Assembly: GCF_014651835.1 (NCBI RefSeq)
Contig: NZ_BMXQ01000003.1
Location: 372,001-436,000, forward strand
Origin: Pigmentiphaga litoralis
GTDB taxonomy: Bacteria > Pseudomonadota > Gammaproteobacteria > Burkholderiales > Burkholderiaceae_B
Length of the DNA: 64,000 nucleotides
Direction of reading: 5' to 3'
Shown here: positions 54,975-63,948 of the stretch, piece after piece
How the letters are laid out: every line of letters begins with the position of its first letter
Numbering within the stretch: position 1 is the stretch's first letter
Made by a program: the position numbers and the translations under genes
The notes under the pieces: model-generated
Seen by the model: the letters and a program-made list of their open reading frames with translations, nothing else
Told to the model about the DNA's origin: nothing
Database searches by the model: none

Positions 54975-55859
54975 TCAGCGGCGGCCCGATCGCGCCATGG
55001 CGACCAGCCGTTCGAACAGGTGCACGTCCTGCTCGTTTTTCAGCAGGGCGCCATGCAGCGGCGGCACGATCGCGTCGCGGTCCTGGCTGCGCAGGGCCTC
55101 TGGCGGAATGTCTTCGGCCAGCAGCAGCTTCAGCCAGTCCAGCAGTTCGGACGTGGACGGCTTTTTCTTGAGGCCGGGAACGTCGCGCAGCTGATAAAAC
55201 GTGGCCAGCGCGGCTTCAAGCAGCGACTTCTTCAGGCCCGGAAAGTGCACGTCGACAATGGCCTGCATGGTGGCTTCGTCGGGAAAGCGGATGTAGTGAA
55301 AGAAGCAGCGGCGCAGGAAGGCGTCGGGCAGGTCCTTTTCGTTGTTCGACGTGATGATCACCAGCGGACGATGCACCGCGCGCACCATCTGCTGCGTCTC
55401 GTACACAAAGAACTCCATGCGATCCAGTTCGCGCAGCAGATCGTTCGGGAACTCGATGTCGGCCTTGTCGATCTCGTCGATCAGCAGGACCACGGGCTCG
55501 TTGGCGGTGAAGGCCTGCCAGAGCACGCCGCGCACGATGTAGTTGTCGATGACGCGGACGCGTTCGTCGCCCAGCTGCGAATCGCGCAGCCGCGACACGG
55601 CGTCGTACTCGTACAGGCCCTGGTGCGCCTTGGAAGTCGACTTGATGTGCCACTGCAACAGCGGCCGGTTCAGCGCGCGCGCCACTTCTTCGGCCAGCAT
55701 GGTCTTGCCGGTGCCAGGCTCGCCCTTGATCAGCAGCGGCCGCTGCAGCGTCAGCGCCGCGTTGACCGCCAGTGTCAGGTCCTGCGTGGCGACATAACTG
55801 TCGGTACCGGCAAAACGGGGAGAAGGGGCGTCGGCTTTCTGCGGCGTCTGGTCAGGCAT
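54975..55859 (-). CDS. MoxR-family AAA+ ATPase
   Basis: A 294-residue AAA+ ATPase from ATG 55859. Walker A LLIKGEPGTGKTMLAEEVA, Walker B VVLLIDEIDKADIEFPNDLL, sensor 1 LVIITSNNEKDLPDAFLRRC. It works with the VWA protein encoded next. The upstream 467 bases to the divergent cytochrome gene carry no recognisable gene. Confidence 0.92.
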   Translation of the reverse strand: MPDQTPQKADAPSPRFAGTDSYVATQDLTLAVNAALTLQRPLLIKGEPGTGKTMLAEEVARALNRPLLQWHIKSTSKAHQGLYEYDAVSRLRDSQLGDERVRVIDNYIVRGVLWQAFTANEPVVLLIDEIDKADIEFPNDLLRELDRMEFFVYETQQMVRAVHRPLVIITSNNEKDLPDAFLRRCFFHYIRFPDEATMQAIVDVHFPGLKKSLLEAALATFYQLRDVPGLKKKPSTSELLDWLKLLLAEDIPPEALRSQDRDAIVPPLHGALLKNEQDVHLFERLVAMARSGRR

Positions 55860-56326
55860 GGAATCCGTCCGTAAGGAAAGGCATGGCGGGGAAGGCAAGG
55901 CGGTCACGGCGTGCCGTGCAGGGCAGACATGAGCATAGCGGATCGGCGCGAGAGGCCGCTCGCGTGGCGTCCGGACATCGCATCCGGCCGCTCTGCACTG
56001 GGCGGGATGGCGGATAAAGCAGTGGAGTGATGTATCATCCGGCGTTATAAAGTAGAAAGGCATAAGCAGCTTCCGAGCCATGACGCGACAGCGGCACGGG
56101 CGGGGGCCGCGGGCACCTCGGGGGGGATACCTTGGCGCCGCCATAGATAGAGACTGCCGGGAGCGAGACCGCCGCGTCGATCGGGTTTTCCGCCGCCGGC
56201 TCGCAGGATTCCCAGCCTGCCGCTCCTGACCACAGGCATTGCCGACATCCCAGCGCCCCGTAGCCGTCAGCGTTGTCCAGCCAAGGCCGTTAGCGGGATT
56301 TACATCGATTCTGATAGAGCCGTCGA
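55860..56326. other. Gene-free divergent region between moxR and the cytochrome c genes
   Basis: In 467 bases no convincing coding frame, RNA or repeat is visible. TTATAAAG at 56045-56052 could be a -10 region for rightward transcription, but no good -35 is seen. The stretch 56090-56240 is very G-rich on the plus strand and could be a long leader. Confidence 0.4.
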
Positions 56327-56743
56327 ATGAAGTTCAGCATAACGAGCGTGTTGGGAGCAGGGCGGTCGCCACTGCGCAATGGCCACGGATGGTCCGCCGT
56401 CGCAAAGCGGGCGCTGCCTGTCGCGCTGGCATGGGCCGCCTGTGCGATGGCGGGACCGGCTGCGGCCCAGGCGCCCGCCGCGCCCGTGGCCGGCAATGCC
56501 GACGCCGCCCGCCAGAAGGTGTCGATGTGCATCGGGTGCCACGGCATCAAGGGCTACCGCGCCAGCTTTCCCGAGGTCTACAGCGTTCCGATGATTGCCG
56601 GGCAGAACGCCAAATACATCGAAGCCGCCCTGAAGGAATACGCATCGGGCGCGCGCACGCATCCGTCGATGGTGGGTATTGCCAAGAGCCTGTCCGATCA
56701 GGACATCGCCGACGTGGCGGCTTACTACTCGACCCTGAAATGA
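56327..56743 (+). CDS. Periplasmic cytochrome c (class I, c553-like)
   Basis: A 138-residue monohaem cytochrome with a signal peptide (KRALPVALAWAACAMAGPAAAQA). Haem site CIGCH in VSMCIGCHGIKGY; the C-terminal helix ends SDQDIADVAAYYSTLK, and the Met in THPSMVGIAKSL is the probable sixth ligand. A second cytochrome follows immediately, so both likely act in one electron transfer chain. Confidence 0.88.
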   Translation: MKFSITSVLGAGRSPLRNGHGWSAVAKRALPVALAWAACAMAGPAAAQAPAAPVAGNADAARQKVSMCIGCHGIKGYRASFPEVYSVPMIAGQNAKYIEAALKEYASGARTHPSMVGIAKSLSDQDIADVAAYYSTLK

Positions 56744-56754
56744 GACCCGGCATC

Positions 56755-57141
56755 ATGACTTTCCTTACCCCCCTCATCAAGTCGCTGTCCCTGGGCGCCG
56801 CGGGCGCGGCCCTGGCCATCCTGTCGACCGGCGCGCAAGCGGCGGGCAGCGTGGCTGCCGGCAAGGCCGTGTTTGAACGCGTGAACTGTGCGTCCTGCCA
56901 TGGCGCGGATGCCAAGACGTCGATCGACCCCAGCTACCCGCAACTGGCCGGCCAGCATCCGGATTACCTCAAGCATGCCTTGAAGGCCTACCAGCGCGGC
57001 CAGAGCAACGCTGCGCCCAGCGCCAACGTGCGCAAGAACGCCATCATGGGCGCATTCGCGGTCCAGCTGTCCGACAAGGACATCGAAGACGTGTCGGCCT
57101 ACCTGGCCAGCCTGCCGGGCAACCTGGCGGTGCGCAGGTAA
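56755..57141 (+). CDS. Periplasmic cytochrome c (class I, c553/c4-like)
   Basis: A 128-residue monohaem cytochrome. Signal peptide ends AQA, followed by GSVAAGKAVFERVNCASCHGADAKT with CASCH. YPQLAGQHPDYLKHALKAY and NAIMGAFAVQLSDKDIEDVSAYLASL resemble single halves of cytochrome c4; the Met in AIMGAF is the likely axial ligand. ATG 56740, overlapping the previous stop as ATGA, is an equally possible start adding five residues. Confidence 0.88.
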   Translation: MTFLTPLIKSLSLGAAGAALAILSTGAQAAGSVAAGKAVFERVNCASCHGADAKTSIDPSYPQLAGQHPDYLKHALKAYQRGQSNAAPSANVRKNAIMGAFAVQLSDKDIEDVSAYLASLPGNLAVRR

Positions 57142-57189
57142 CTTCCGACGTCGGATCTGCCAGCAACGTCGGCAGACGGGATCGGTAAG

Positions 57190-57213
57190 AAAGGAGCCTG
57201 CGGGCTCCTTTTT
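57190..57213 (+). terminator. Rho-independent terminator after the cytochrome genes
   Basis: AAGGAGCC and GGCTCCTT pair around a TGCG loop and are followed by TTT, about 50 bases after the second cytochrome gene. Confidence 0.85.
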
Positions 57214-57349
57214 CCATGGCCTGGCGCGGCGCGCTGCCCAGGCACGCCATTGTCGAGCCGGGAATGGTCCTTGCGCCATCGTTCTCAGGACTGTGAAGCA
57301 TCCGGGCTCCTAGAGTGTTCCGGACCCTTCGATAACCCAGGAGAACACC

Positions 57350-57664
57350 ATGACGCAGAAAACCACGACCCTGACCCCCGAAGAGTCGGCCATTGCCAAT
57401 CGCGACCTGAAAGGCCAGACGGCCGGTTCGACGGTAAGCACCGCGCCGGTAACCGGAACGGTACCTGCAGGAACGACTCCCGTGGGAACCACGCCAGTGG
57501 GTACAAACCCCGTGGGTACGACGCCGGCCGGGGCGAATCACCCCAAGACGCATGCCAGCGCCGAGCCGGGTGACCCGAACATCGAAGAAGACGCGACCCT
57601 GCCTCACGCGGGCTCGCCCTTCAAGGACATCAACCGCGGCAACCGCAGTTCGATGGACGAGTAA
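57350..57664 (+). CDS. Hypothetical repeat-rich small protein
   Basis: A 104-residue protein with no recognised family. The middle holds tandem five-residue repeats of the VGTTP type (about residues 40-62; DNA 57470-57533); the rest is polar, with Pro/Asp/Glu and HAGSPFKDINRGNRSSMDE at the end. No signal peptide or membrane segment is visible, so it is probably disordered and cytoplasmic. AGGAGAACACC before ATG 57350 and flanking terminators support a real single-gene transcript. Confidence 0.75.
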   Translation: MTQKTTTLTPEESAIANRDLKGQTAGSTVSTAPVTGTVPAGTTPVGTTPVGTNPVGTTPAGANHPKTHASAEPGDPNIEEDATLPHAGSPFKDINRGNRSSMDE

Positions 57665-57692
57665 GCTGCAGGCGCCTTGATAGCGCCTCGTG

Positions 57693-57734
57693 AAAAAGTC
57701 CCCGCCGGCGTTGCGCTGGCGGGGACTTTTTTTT
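57693..57734. terminator. Bidirectional terminator at 57.7 kb
   Basis: AAAAAGTCCCCGCC pairs with GGCGGGGACTTTTTTTT around an 11-base loop. T-tracts on both strands allow it to serve the hypothetical gene (+) and the esterase gene (-). Confidence 0.88.
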
Positions 57735-57800
57735 ATTGCAGCGTCAAAGAAAGGAAGCGTGTCGCCGCCAGAACAGCCCGACGTCGCGCGACGCCGCCCG

Positions 57801-58760
57801 CTACTTCGCTTCCGCAGGCCGGATCCCGAACGCCATCGACACCGCGGTGGCAAGCGCCACCGACGGCACGGATACGTGGCTCTCGTTATCGAAGGTGCGG
57901 TGCATGGCCACCAGGTTGCGCGACGACAGTTCTTCGAGCCGCTCCGCCAGTTCCCGGGTGCTGTCGACCATGCGCCGACGCCCCCGGCGCCATTCCAGGT
58001 TGCCGGTTTCGGTGGCCGACCCGCGCAGTTCGCGTTGCAGCAGGGTCTGTTCGCCTTCCCCCACGCCGATCAGCAGCCGTGTCTCGCGCGGCAGGGCGGT
58101 GGCGTTCACCTTGCGGGTAAAGGCCTGCTCTTCCTTTTCGATGAACCGGTTGTTCCACCAGATCGACGGGCTGGACGCCACGTAGGTCGAAAACGCCTGC
58201 GGCCGCGTATACAGCGTGTGCAGCACGAACAGGCCGCCGTAGGAATGCCCGAACAGCGTCTGGCGGGTGCGATCGATCTGGAAGCGGCGTTCGATCCGCG
58301 GCTTCAGGTCGGATTCGATGAAGTCCAGGAAGGGGTCCGCGCCGCCGTATTCCACGACAGGGTAGGGCGTGCCATCCAGGCGCATCTCGGGCGGGCCAGG
58401 CGGCGCCTTGGGCGTGAAGTCATATTCGCGCCGGCTGCGGTCGGGATAGCCGATCGCCACGATCACGCCGGCTTCCAGCGGGCAGGGGTAAGCGCACACC
58501 TGGTTGCGCAGCATGTCGGTCGCCATTGCGAAGTAATGGCTGCCGTCCAGCACGTACATGACGGGCCAGCCCGCCGCAGGCGCCTTGCCCTCCGGCCACG
58601 AAACCATGATCCGGTAGTGCTGCGCAGACTTGGTGGTGACGGTCTCGACCATCGAGCGCGGCACGGTATAGGGCGCGTCGTCGGCAGGCGCGGCATGCAC
58701 TTGCAGCGCCAGGAGCGACCCGCAGGCTAGCAGCAGGAAACGGTGGATCGTCGGAAGCAT
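57801..58760 (-). CDS. Secreted alpha/beta-hydrolase esterase (BesA/IroE-like)
   Basis: A 319-residue serine hydrolase with signal peptide (FLLLACGSLLALQVHA). Nucleophile Ser173 in TLFGHSYGGLFVLHTL; VMYVLDGSHYFAMAT and SSPSIWWNNRF are typical of the esterase-D/IroE family that includes siderophore (trilactone) esterases; the His in NESHVSVP is a likely triad member. The substrate is uncertain and no siderophore gene is nearby. ATG 58760 gives the proper signal peptide. Confidence 0.85.
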   Translation of the reverse strand: MLPTIHRFLLLACGSLLALQVHAAPADDAPYTVPRSMVETVTTKSAQHYRIMVSWPEGKAPAAGWPVMYVLDGSHYFAMATDMLRNQVCAYPCPLEAGVIVAIGYPDRSRREYDFTPKAPPGPPEMRLDGTPYPVVEYGGADPFLDFIESDLKPRIERRFQIDRTRQTLFGHSYGGLFVLHTLYTRPQAFSTYVASSPSIWWNNRFIEKEEQAFTRKVNATALPRETRLLIGVGEGEQTLLQRELRGSATETGNLEWRRGRRRMVDSTRELAERLEELSSRNLVAMHRTFDNESHVSVPSVALATAVSMAFGIRPAEAK

Positions 58761-58789
58761 GGGGGCGGGGATCCTGGTGCGCACGCCGG

Positions 58790-59215
58790 TCAACGGCTGG
58801 CGCGTTGCTTGATGAGATCGATATAGGCTTCCGTATCGAGCGGCGTGCCCAGGCGCTGCGACTCCCACACCACCTGGCCCAGGCATTCCATGACTTCATG
58901 GGCGGCCTGGTGCGCATCGGTGCGCTGGGCGAGCGCCTGGTAGGCCGCGCGAATGCCCGGAGGATGGTCGATCGACAACTGCTCGGCAATGGCCAGATGC
59001 ATCGACAGGTGCAGGAAGGGGTTGGTGCGGCCGGCGTCGACGCTGTAGTCGGCAGTCAGCGCCTCGACGTTTTCGAGGTCACCGTGGTATTCGGGGTGCT
59101 CGAGGATCCAGTCGAGCGCCTGGGCTTCTAGCGGCGTGAGAATTTCATTGGCGCGTTGCTTGCGCCACGCATCCACGAAAAACTGCCGAACCTGATCGCG
59201 AGAGGGATTGAACAT
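58790..59215 (-). CDS. DUF1841 family protein
   Basis: A 141-residue protein from ATG 59215. FNPSRDQVRQFFVDAWRKQRANEILTPLEAQALDWILEHPEYH and LHLSMHLAIAEQLSIDHPPGIR are the conserved blocks of DUF1841, found in beta- and gammaproteobacteria. All-helical, no membrane segment. Function is unknown. Confidence 0.85.
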   Translation of the reverse strand: MFNPSRDQVRQFFVDAWRKQRANEILTPLEAQALDWILEHPEYHGDLENVEALTADYSVDAGRTNPFLHLSMHLAIAEQLSIDHPPGIRAAYQALAQRTDAHQAAHEVMECLGQVVWESQRLGTPLDTEAYIDLIKQRASR

Positions 59216-59387
59216 GATCGATATATTGTACTGGTTGGTGGGTTCACAAGGCGTGTCCAGTGCCTGCTCTCCCTCGTAAGGACGGGGCCAACGTGGCGCT
59301 GGCGCCATGAATACGCGATAATCCTCGCCTGCGCGCCGCCGGCCTTCGCCAGCAGTGCTTCAAATGTCCGCTCGGAAAGACAAACGC

Positions 59388-60644
59388 ATGTCCTATCAGC
59401 ACATCCACGTCCCGGCAGAAGGCCAGAAAATCACCGTCAACGCGGATCGCACGCTGACCGTGCCGGACCAGCCCATCATCGCGTACATCGAGGGCGACGG
59501 CACCGGCGTCGATATCACGCCGGTCATGATCAAGGTGGTCGATGCCGCGGTGGCCAAGGCCTACGGCGGCGCCCGCAGCATCCACTGGATGGAGATCTAT
59601 GCCGGCCGCAAGGCCACCGCGCTGTACGGCGATGGCGTCTGGCTGCCCGACGAAACCGTCGACGCGCTGCGTGACGTGGCTGTCGCCATCAAGGGTCCGC
59701 TGGCCACGCCGCCTACCGGCGCCTACCGGTCGCTGAACGTGGCGCTGCGTCAGAAGCTGGACCTGTATGTGTGCCTGCGTCCGGTGCGCTACCTGCGGGG
59801 CGTGCCGTCGCCGCTTACCCGTCCGGAAAAGACCAATATGGTCATCTTCCGCGAAAACTCCGAAGACACGTATGCCGGCATCGAATACGCGGCCGACACG
59901 CCCGACGCGCAGGCGCTGATCGAATACCTGCAGTCCCGGCTGGGCGCGAGCAACATCCGCTTTCCGGAATCGTCGGGCATCGGCATCAAGCCGGTGTCCC
60001 GCCAAGGCACGGAACGGCTGGTGCGCCGCGCGATCCAGTATGCGCTGGACCACGACCGCCGGTCGGTCACGCTGGTGCACAAGGGCAACATCATGCGATT
60101 TACCGAAGGGGCGTTCCGCGACTGGGGCTACGCCCTGGCCAAGGCGGAATTTGGCGCCGAGGTGATCGACAGCGGGCCGTTCTGCCGCATTCGCAACCCG
60201 CGCACGGGCCGCGACCTGATCGTCAAGGACTGCCTGATGGACAGCTTTTCGCAATTGATGGTGACCCGCCCCGTGGAATTCGACGTCATCGCGACCCTGA
60301 ACCTGAACGGCGACTACCTGTCGTCCGCGCTGGCCGCGCAGGTGGGCGGGGCGAACATCGCGCCGGGCGCGAACATGAGTGATTCGGTTGCCGTGTTCGA
60401 AGCCACGCACGGCACCTCGGCCAAATACGCCGGGAAGGATTACGTCAATCCCGGCTCGGAAATCCTGTCGGCCGAAATGATGTTGCGGCACCTGGGATGG
60501 GGTGAAGCCGCCGACCTCATCATCCGGTCCATGGAACGCTGCATTCTCGACAAACGGGTCACGTACGACTTCGCGCGCCAGATGGAAGGCGCGACGCAGG
60601 TGTCGTGCTCCGGCTTTGGGGCTTCGATGATCGAACGGATGTAA
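59388..60644 (+). CDS. icd: Isocitrate dehydrogenase (NADP-dependent)
   Basis: A 418-residue Icd, TCA cycle. [19 protein letters not shown] opens the fold; the substrate-binding Ser is in [23 protein letters not shown], and [15 protein letters not shown] supplies another ligand. [15 protein letters not shown] contains the Lys and Tyr that select NADP in E. coli Icd. ATG 59388 matches the family start. Confidence 0.97.
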   Translation: MSYQHIHVPAEGQKITVNADRTLTVPDQPIIAYIEGDGTGVDITPVMIKVVDAAVAKAYGGARSIHWMEIYAGRKATALYGDGVWLPDETVDALRDVAVAIKGPLATPPTGAYRSLNVALRQKLDLYVCLRPVRYLRGVPSPLTRPEKTNMVIFRENSEDTYAGIEYAADTPDAQALIEYLQSRLGASNIRFPESSGIGIKPVSRQGTERLVRRAIQYALDHDRRSVTLVHKGNIMRFTEGAFRDWGYALAKAEFGAEVIDSGPFCRIRNPRTGRDLIVKDCLMDSFSQLMVTRPVEFDVIATLNLNGDYLSSALAAQVGGANIAPGANMSDSVAVFEATHGTSAKYAGKDYVNPGSEILSAEMMLRHLGWGEAADLIIRSMERCILDKRVTYDFARQMEGATQVSCSGFGASMIERM

Positions 60645-60666
60645 GCCCGGTTCAGGTGGGCATCGG

Positions 60667-60711
60667 GCATGCGTAAAAATTACATGCAAGCATGTATATT
60701 CTTATGCATGC
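60667..60711. repeat. Nested 45-bp palindrome downstream of icd
   Basis: Outer arms GCATGCGTAA (60667-60676) and TTATGCATGC (60702-60711) pair at 9 of 10 positions; inside them TACATGC-AA-GCATGTA (60681-60696) is a perfect 7-bp inverted repeat. The tract is AT-rich and has no T-tail, so it looks more like a regulator-binding site or structured RNA than a terminator. Confidence 0.65.
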
Positions 60712-60726
60712 CGTCGTTGGTGCAAG

Positions 60727-60804
60727 TTAAAGAATGCCGAAGATCTTGAGCAGGATCAACAAACCAAACGGCACGCCAAGCAGCCACAGAATGATCATCT
60801 TCAT
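60727..60804 (-). CDS. Predicted 25-residue membrane peptide
   Basis: ATG 60804 opens a 25-codon frame ending in TAA at 60727. The peptide begins MKMIILWLLGVPFGLLILL and ends KIFGIL: a single hydrophobic helix with one Pro and Lys at both ends, as in known small membrane proteins. GGTAG lies about 8 bases upstream. It lies between icd and egtD. No experimental or family evidence is available from the sequence. Confidence 0.5.
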   Translation of the reverse strand: MKMIILWLLGVPFGLLILLKIFGIL

Positions 60805-60931
60805 AGGGAATCTACCGATTTCGAGTGAGTGGAAGCTCATCAATGCAAGATGGATGCCAGACGCGCCGCAAGCAGGCATTGGTTTTGCTAAAGCATGAGA
60901 CGGCCGTGGGCTGTGTCCAAGGAATCACTAC

Positions 60932-61993
60932 ATGTTTACTACGCTAGAAGCGTCGGCGCGCTCCACTGCGGGCGGCGACACGGGACCGGCATTGGCCCTG
61001 TCGCGGTCCCGGCTGGTTGACCGAGCCCCGGCGCCTCAGGTGTCGGCCCAACTGCCGGAAATGTCAGCCGACGCCATGCGCGCCGCTGAACTGCGGGCCG
61101 GGCTGCTGAAGCGATCCGCCACGATCGATCCCAAGTTCCTCTATGACACCCAGGGCTGTGTGCTGTTCAACGCGATATGCGAGCTGGACGAGTACTACCC
61201 CACGCGCACCGAGCGGGCCGTTTTCGAGATGTACCGCACGGATATCGCGTCGCACGTGCCCAAGGCCGCTCAGTGGATCGACCTGGGCTGCGGCGATTGC
61301 GCCAAGTCGCGCACCTGGCTGGAACATGTCGACGCCAGCCGCTTCATCGGCGTGGACATCGCAGCGGAATGGATCGAGCAGTCCGTCGCGGCAGTGGGCC
61401 GCCGCTTTCCCGACATCGAATGCCTGGCACAAGGCGCTGACTTCACGCGCGGCTTCGACATGCATGCCTTGCTGGGCGATGTCGAAGCCCGGCCACCGCT
61501 GTTTTTCTACCCGGGCTCGTCGATCGGCAATTTTGCGCCGGACTCGGCCGTGACCATGCTGGAATCCGTCCGGAGCCACCTGGGCAGCCGGGGCGGCCTC
61601 CTGGTCTGCGTCGATCTGCGCAAGGATCCCGCAATTATGAAGCGCGCTTACGCCGACGGGCTTGGCGTGACGGCAGCGTTCAACAAGAACGTGCTGCGCG
61701 TCGCCAACAAGCTGCTGGGTAGCGATTTTCGGACCGAAAACTTCTCGCACCAGGCTCGCTTTGACGAGGTCCGCGGCTGCATCGAAATGCGCCTTGTGGC
61801 CAACAGCAAGCAGTTCGTGCGCCTGGGGGGCGAGATTCGGACCTTCGAAGAGGGCGAGCCCATCGTGACCGAGCACTCGTACAAGTACACCCCCGAACAG
61901 TTCGTGACCGTACTGCAGCGCGCGGGATTCACGCGCCACAAGATGTGGACCGACCCGCAGTCGTGGTTCGGTGTGTTCCTGGCGAGCGCATGA
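60932..61993 (+). CDS. egtD: L-histidine N-alpha-methyltransferase EgtD
   Basis: A 353-residue EgtD, which trimethylates histidine to hercynine using SAM. Family blocks: FLYDTQGCVLFNAICELDEYYPTRTE, SAM loop IDLGCGDCAKS, FFYPGSSIGNFAP, and AFNKNVLRVANKLLGSDF. AAGGAATC precedes ATG 60932. The stop overlaps egtB by 4 bases (ATGA), so the two are co-translated. Confidence 0.95.
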   Translation: MFTTLEASARSTAGGDTGPALALSRSRLVDRAPAPQVSAQLPEMSADAMRAAELRAGLLKRSATIDPKFLYDTQGCVLFNAICELDEYYPTRTERAVFEMYRTDIASHVPKAAQWIDLGCGDCAKSRTWLEHVDASRFIGVDIAAEWIEQSVAAVGRRFPDIECLAQGADFTRGFDMHALLGDVEARPPLFFYPGSSIGNFAPDSAVTMLESVRSHLGSRGGLLVCVDLRKDPAIMKRAYADGLGVTAAFNKNVLRVANKLLGSDFRTENFSHQARFDEVRGCIEMRLVANSKQFVRLGGEIRTFEEGEPIVTEHSYKYTPEQFVTVLQRAGFTRHKMWTDPQSWFGVFLASA

Positions 61994-63336
61994 GCGCATT
62001 GCCCCAGCCTTTGCAGACGGGCGTGCGCCAGGAACGCCTGCTTGCCCGGGCGCGTGAAGTCAGCGCAGCGACATTGCACTTGCTTGACGGGCTGAGCCCG
62101 GAAGATTGCATGCTGCAATCGATGCAGGATGCCAGTCCGCTCAAATGGCATGTGGGTCACGTCACCTGGTTCTTCGAAACCTTCCTGCTCGAGAACGGCC
62201 GCGCCGAATTCGCACCGTTCGACCCCGCCTTTCGTGAGCTGTTCAACTCCTACTACGTAGGTGTGGGCGCCCGCCATCCGCGCGGCGAGCGAGGCATGCT
62301 GTCACGCCCGCCGCTGGAGCGCGTGCTGGCCTACCAGTATTCGGTGCATCATCAGCTGTTCGAATGGATGGCGTCGACGCCGTTGTCGGACGACGCCCTC
62401 GACTTGATCGAACTCGGCATCCATCATCAGCAGCAGCATCAGGAACTGATGGTGACGGACCTGAAGCATCACTTTTCCCGCAATCCTGCCTACCCGGCCT
62501 ATCGGCCGGAGCAGGGCGTCGCCCGCGAGGCCGCCGCCATCGGCATCGCGTCCGCGGCCACTGTGCAACGTCCGCCTGCGTCCATCAAGGCGCCGCTCCG
62601 GTTCATCGACATGCCCGGCGGCCTGGTGGAGATCGGCAGTCAGGGCGAGGGCTTCTCGTTCGACAACGAGCGGCCCCGTCACCCCTATTGGTTGCAGCCG
62701 TACGCCCTGGCCAGCCGGCCGGTCAACAACGCCGACTATCTGGCTTTCATGCTCGATGGTGGCTATGCATCTCCTGAATGGTGGCTGTCCGAGGGGTGGG
62801 ACGTGTGCCAGCGCGAAGAGTGGCAGGCGCCCTTGTATTGGGTCCGGCGAGATGCCACGTGGCTGGCGTTTACGGCACAGGGCCTGTCGCCGATCGATGG
62901 CAATGCGCCGGTCTGCCACCTGAGCTATTTCGAGGCCGATGCGTTTGCCCGGTGGGCAGGGGCGCGCCTTCCTACCGAGCAGGAGTGGGAAGCAGCGGCG
63001 GCGCAAGTCGATCCGGCGACGGCCGCGGGGGACTTTGCCGAAGACAACCATTTCCACCCGCGTGCGTTGTCGGCCGCAGACACCGATGTTTCCACAGGCT
63101 TCCAGGGACTGTATGGTGGCGTCTGGGAATGGACCCAGAGTGCCTACCTTCCGTATCCCGGCTTCCGGATTGCCGAGGGCGCCGTCGGCGAGTACAACGG
63201 CAAGTTCATGATCAATCAGATGGTGCTGCGTGGCGGCTCGTGCGCCACGCCCCGCAGTCACATTCGCGGCACCTATCGCAATTTCTTTCCCACCAGCGCG
63301 CGTTGGCAGTTCTCCGGACTGCGGCTGGCGCGCTGA
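61990..63336 (+). CDS. egtB: Ergothioneine sulfoxide synthase EgtB
   Basis: A 448-residue EgtB. The N-terminal DinB-like domain holds the iron ligands His54 (LKWHVGHVTWFFE), His146 and His150 (HHQQQHQELM); the C-terminal FGE-sulfatase-like domain runs from IDMPGGLVEIGSQGEGFSFD to GTYRNFFPTSARWQFSGLRLA. It joins hercynine with a sulfur donor using oxygen. egtA, egtC and egtE are not in the window, so the sulfur donor and C-S lyase are unknown. Confidence 0.94.
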   Translation: MSALPQPLQTGVRQERLLARAREVSAATLHLLDGLSPEDCMLQSMQDASPLKWHVGHVTWFFETFLLENGRAEFAPFDPAFRELFNSYYVGVGARHPRGERGMLSRPPLERVLAYQYSVHHQLFEWMASTPLSDDALDLIELGIHHQQQHQELMVTDLKHHFSRNPAYPAYRPEQGVAREAAAIGIASAATVQRPPASIKAPLRFIDMPGGLVEIGSQGEGFSFDNERPRHPYWLQPYALASRPVNNADYLAFMLDGGYASPEWWLSEGWDVCQREEWQAPLYWVRRDATWLAFTAQGLSPIDGNAPVCHLSYFEADAFARWAGARLPTEQEWEAAAAQVDPATAAGDFAEDNHFHPRALSAADTDVSTGFQGLYGGVWEWTQSAYLPYPGFRIAEGAVGEYNGKFMINQMVLRGGSCATPRSHIRGTYRNFFPTSARWQFSGLRLAR

Positions 63337-63414
63337 TTCCGGGCGACGCCGCTGGCAGGTGCGCCAGACGGGTCGTCCGATGTCCTCCTTCCCCGATTCT
63401 TGGAATGTTTACTG

Positions 63415-63858
63415 ATGTCCTTTACGCCTGCCTCTTCTGATTCCGCAACCGGCTTGCGGGTCCTGGTGGTTGACGACCATATGGACGCGGCCGAAGCGCT
63501 CGGCATCCTGCTCGAGGTGTTCGGTCACGACGTCAAGACGAGCTTCGACGGCCAGCAGGCGGTCGAGACCATCGTTGCCTGGCGACCCGATCTCGTGCTC
63601 ATGGACCTGTCTTTGCCGCTCATGGACGGGTACGAAGCCGGCAGACGTATCCAGGCCCATGTCGCGGCGCATCCTGACTTTCCGCTGCCCTACATGGCTG
63701 CCTTGTCGGGCTTCAGCGGCGACGCCGAACGCGAGCGCACCGCGCAGTGCGGCTACACGCGCCACCTGGTCAAGCCGGTCGGACCGGATCAACTGAAAGC
63801 GGTGATTGCCGAGGCGGCGCGCCACCGGGATGCGCGCGGCGCGACGCCGGCAGGATGA
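63415..63858 (+). CDS. Single-domain response regulator
   Basis: A 147-residue receiver. VLVVDDHMDAAEALGILLEV carries the acidic pair, VLMDLSLPLMDGYEAG the phospho-acceptor Asp, HLVKPVGPDQL the Lys. There is no output domain. ATG 63415 starts at MSFTPASSDSA. No kinase gene is adjacent, so its partner is unknown. Confidence 0.88.
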   Translation: MSFTPASSDSATGLRVLVVDDHMDAAEALGILLEVFGHDVKTSFDGQQAVETIVAWRPDLVLMDLSLPLMDGYEAGRRIQAHVAAHPDFPLPYMAALSGFSGDAERERTAQCGYTRHLVKPVGPDQLKAVIAEAARHRDARGATPAG

Positions 63859-63896
63859 GCTGGTACGGAGCTTGCAACCTGCTTGTCGTACCGACT

Positions 63897-63918
63897 GCTG
63901 CAGGCAGCAGCCTGCAGC
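63897..63918. other. Hairpin after the response regulator
   Basis: GCTGCAGG and CCTGCAGC pair perfectly around CAGCAG, 38 bases past the stop. The sequence TGAATTCC follows, so it is at best a weak terminator. Confidence 0.5.
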
Positions 63919-63948
63919 TGAATTCCTGATCATTGCAAGGCGAATCAC

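Noticed and set aside
56239-56754. Long upstream extension of the second cytochrome frame
   Set aside because: It overlaps the first cytochrome gene in another frame and would bury the signal peptide.
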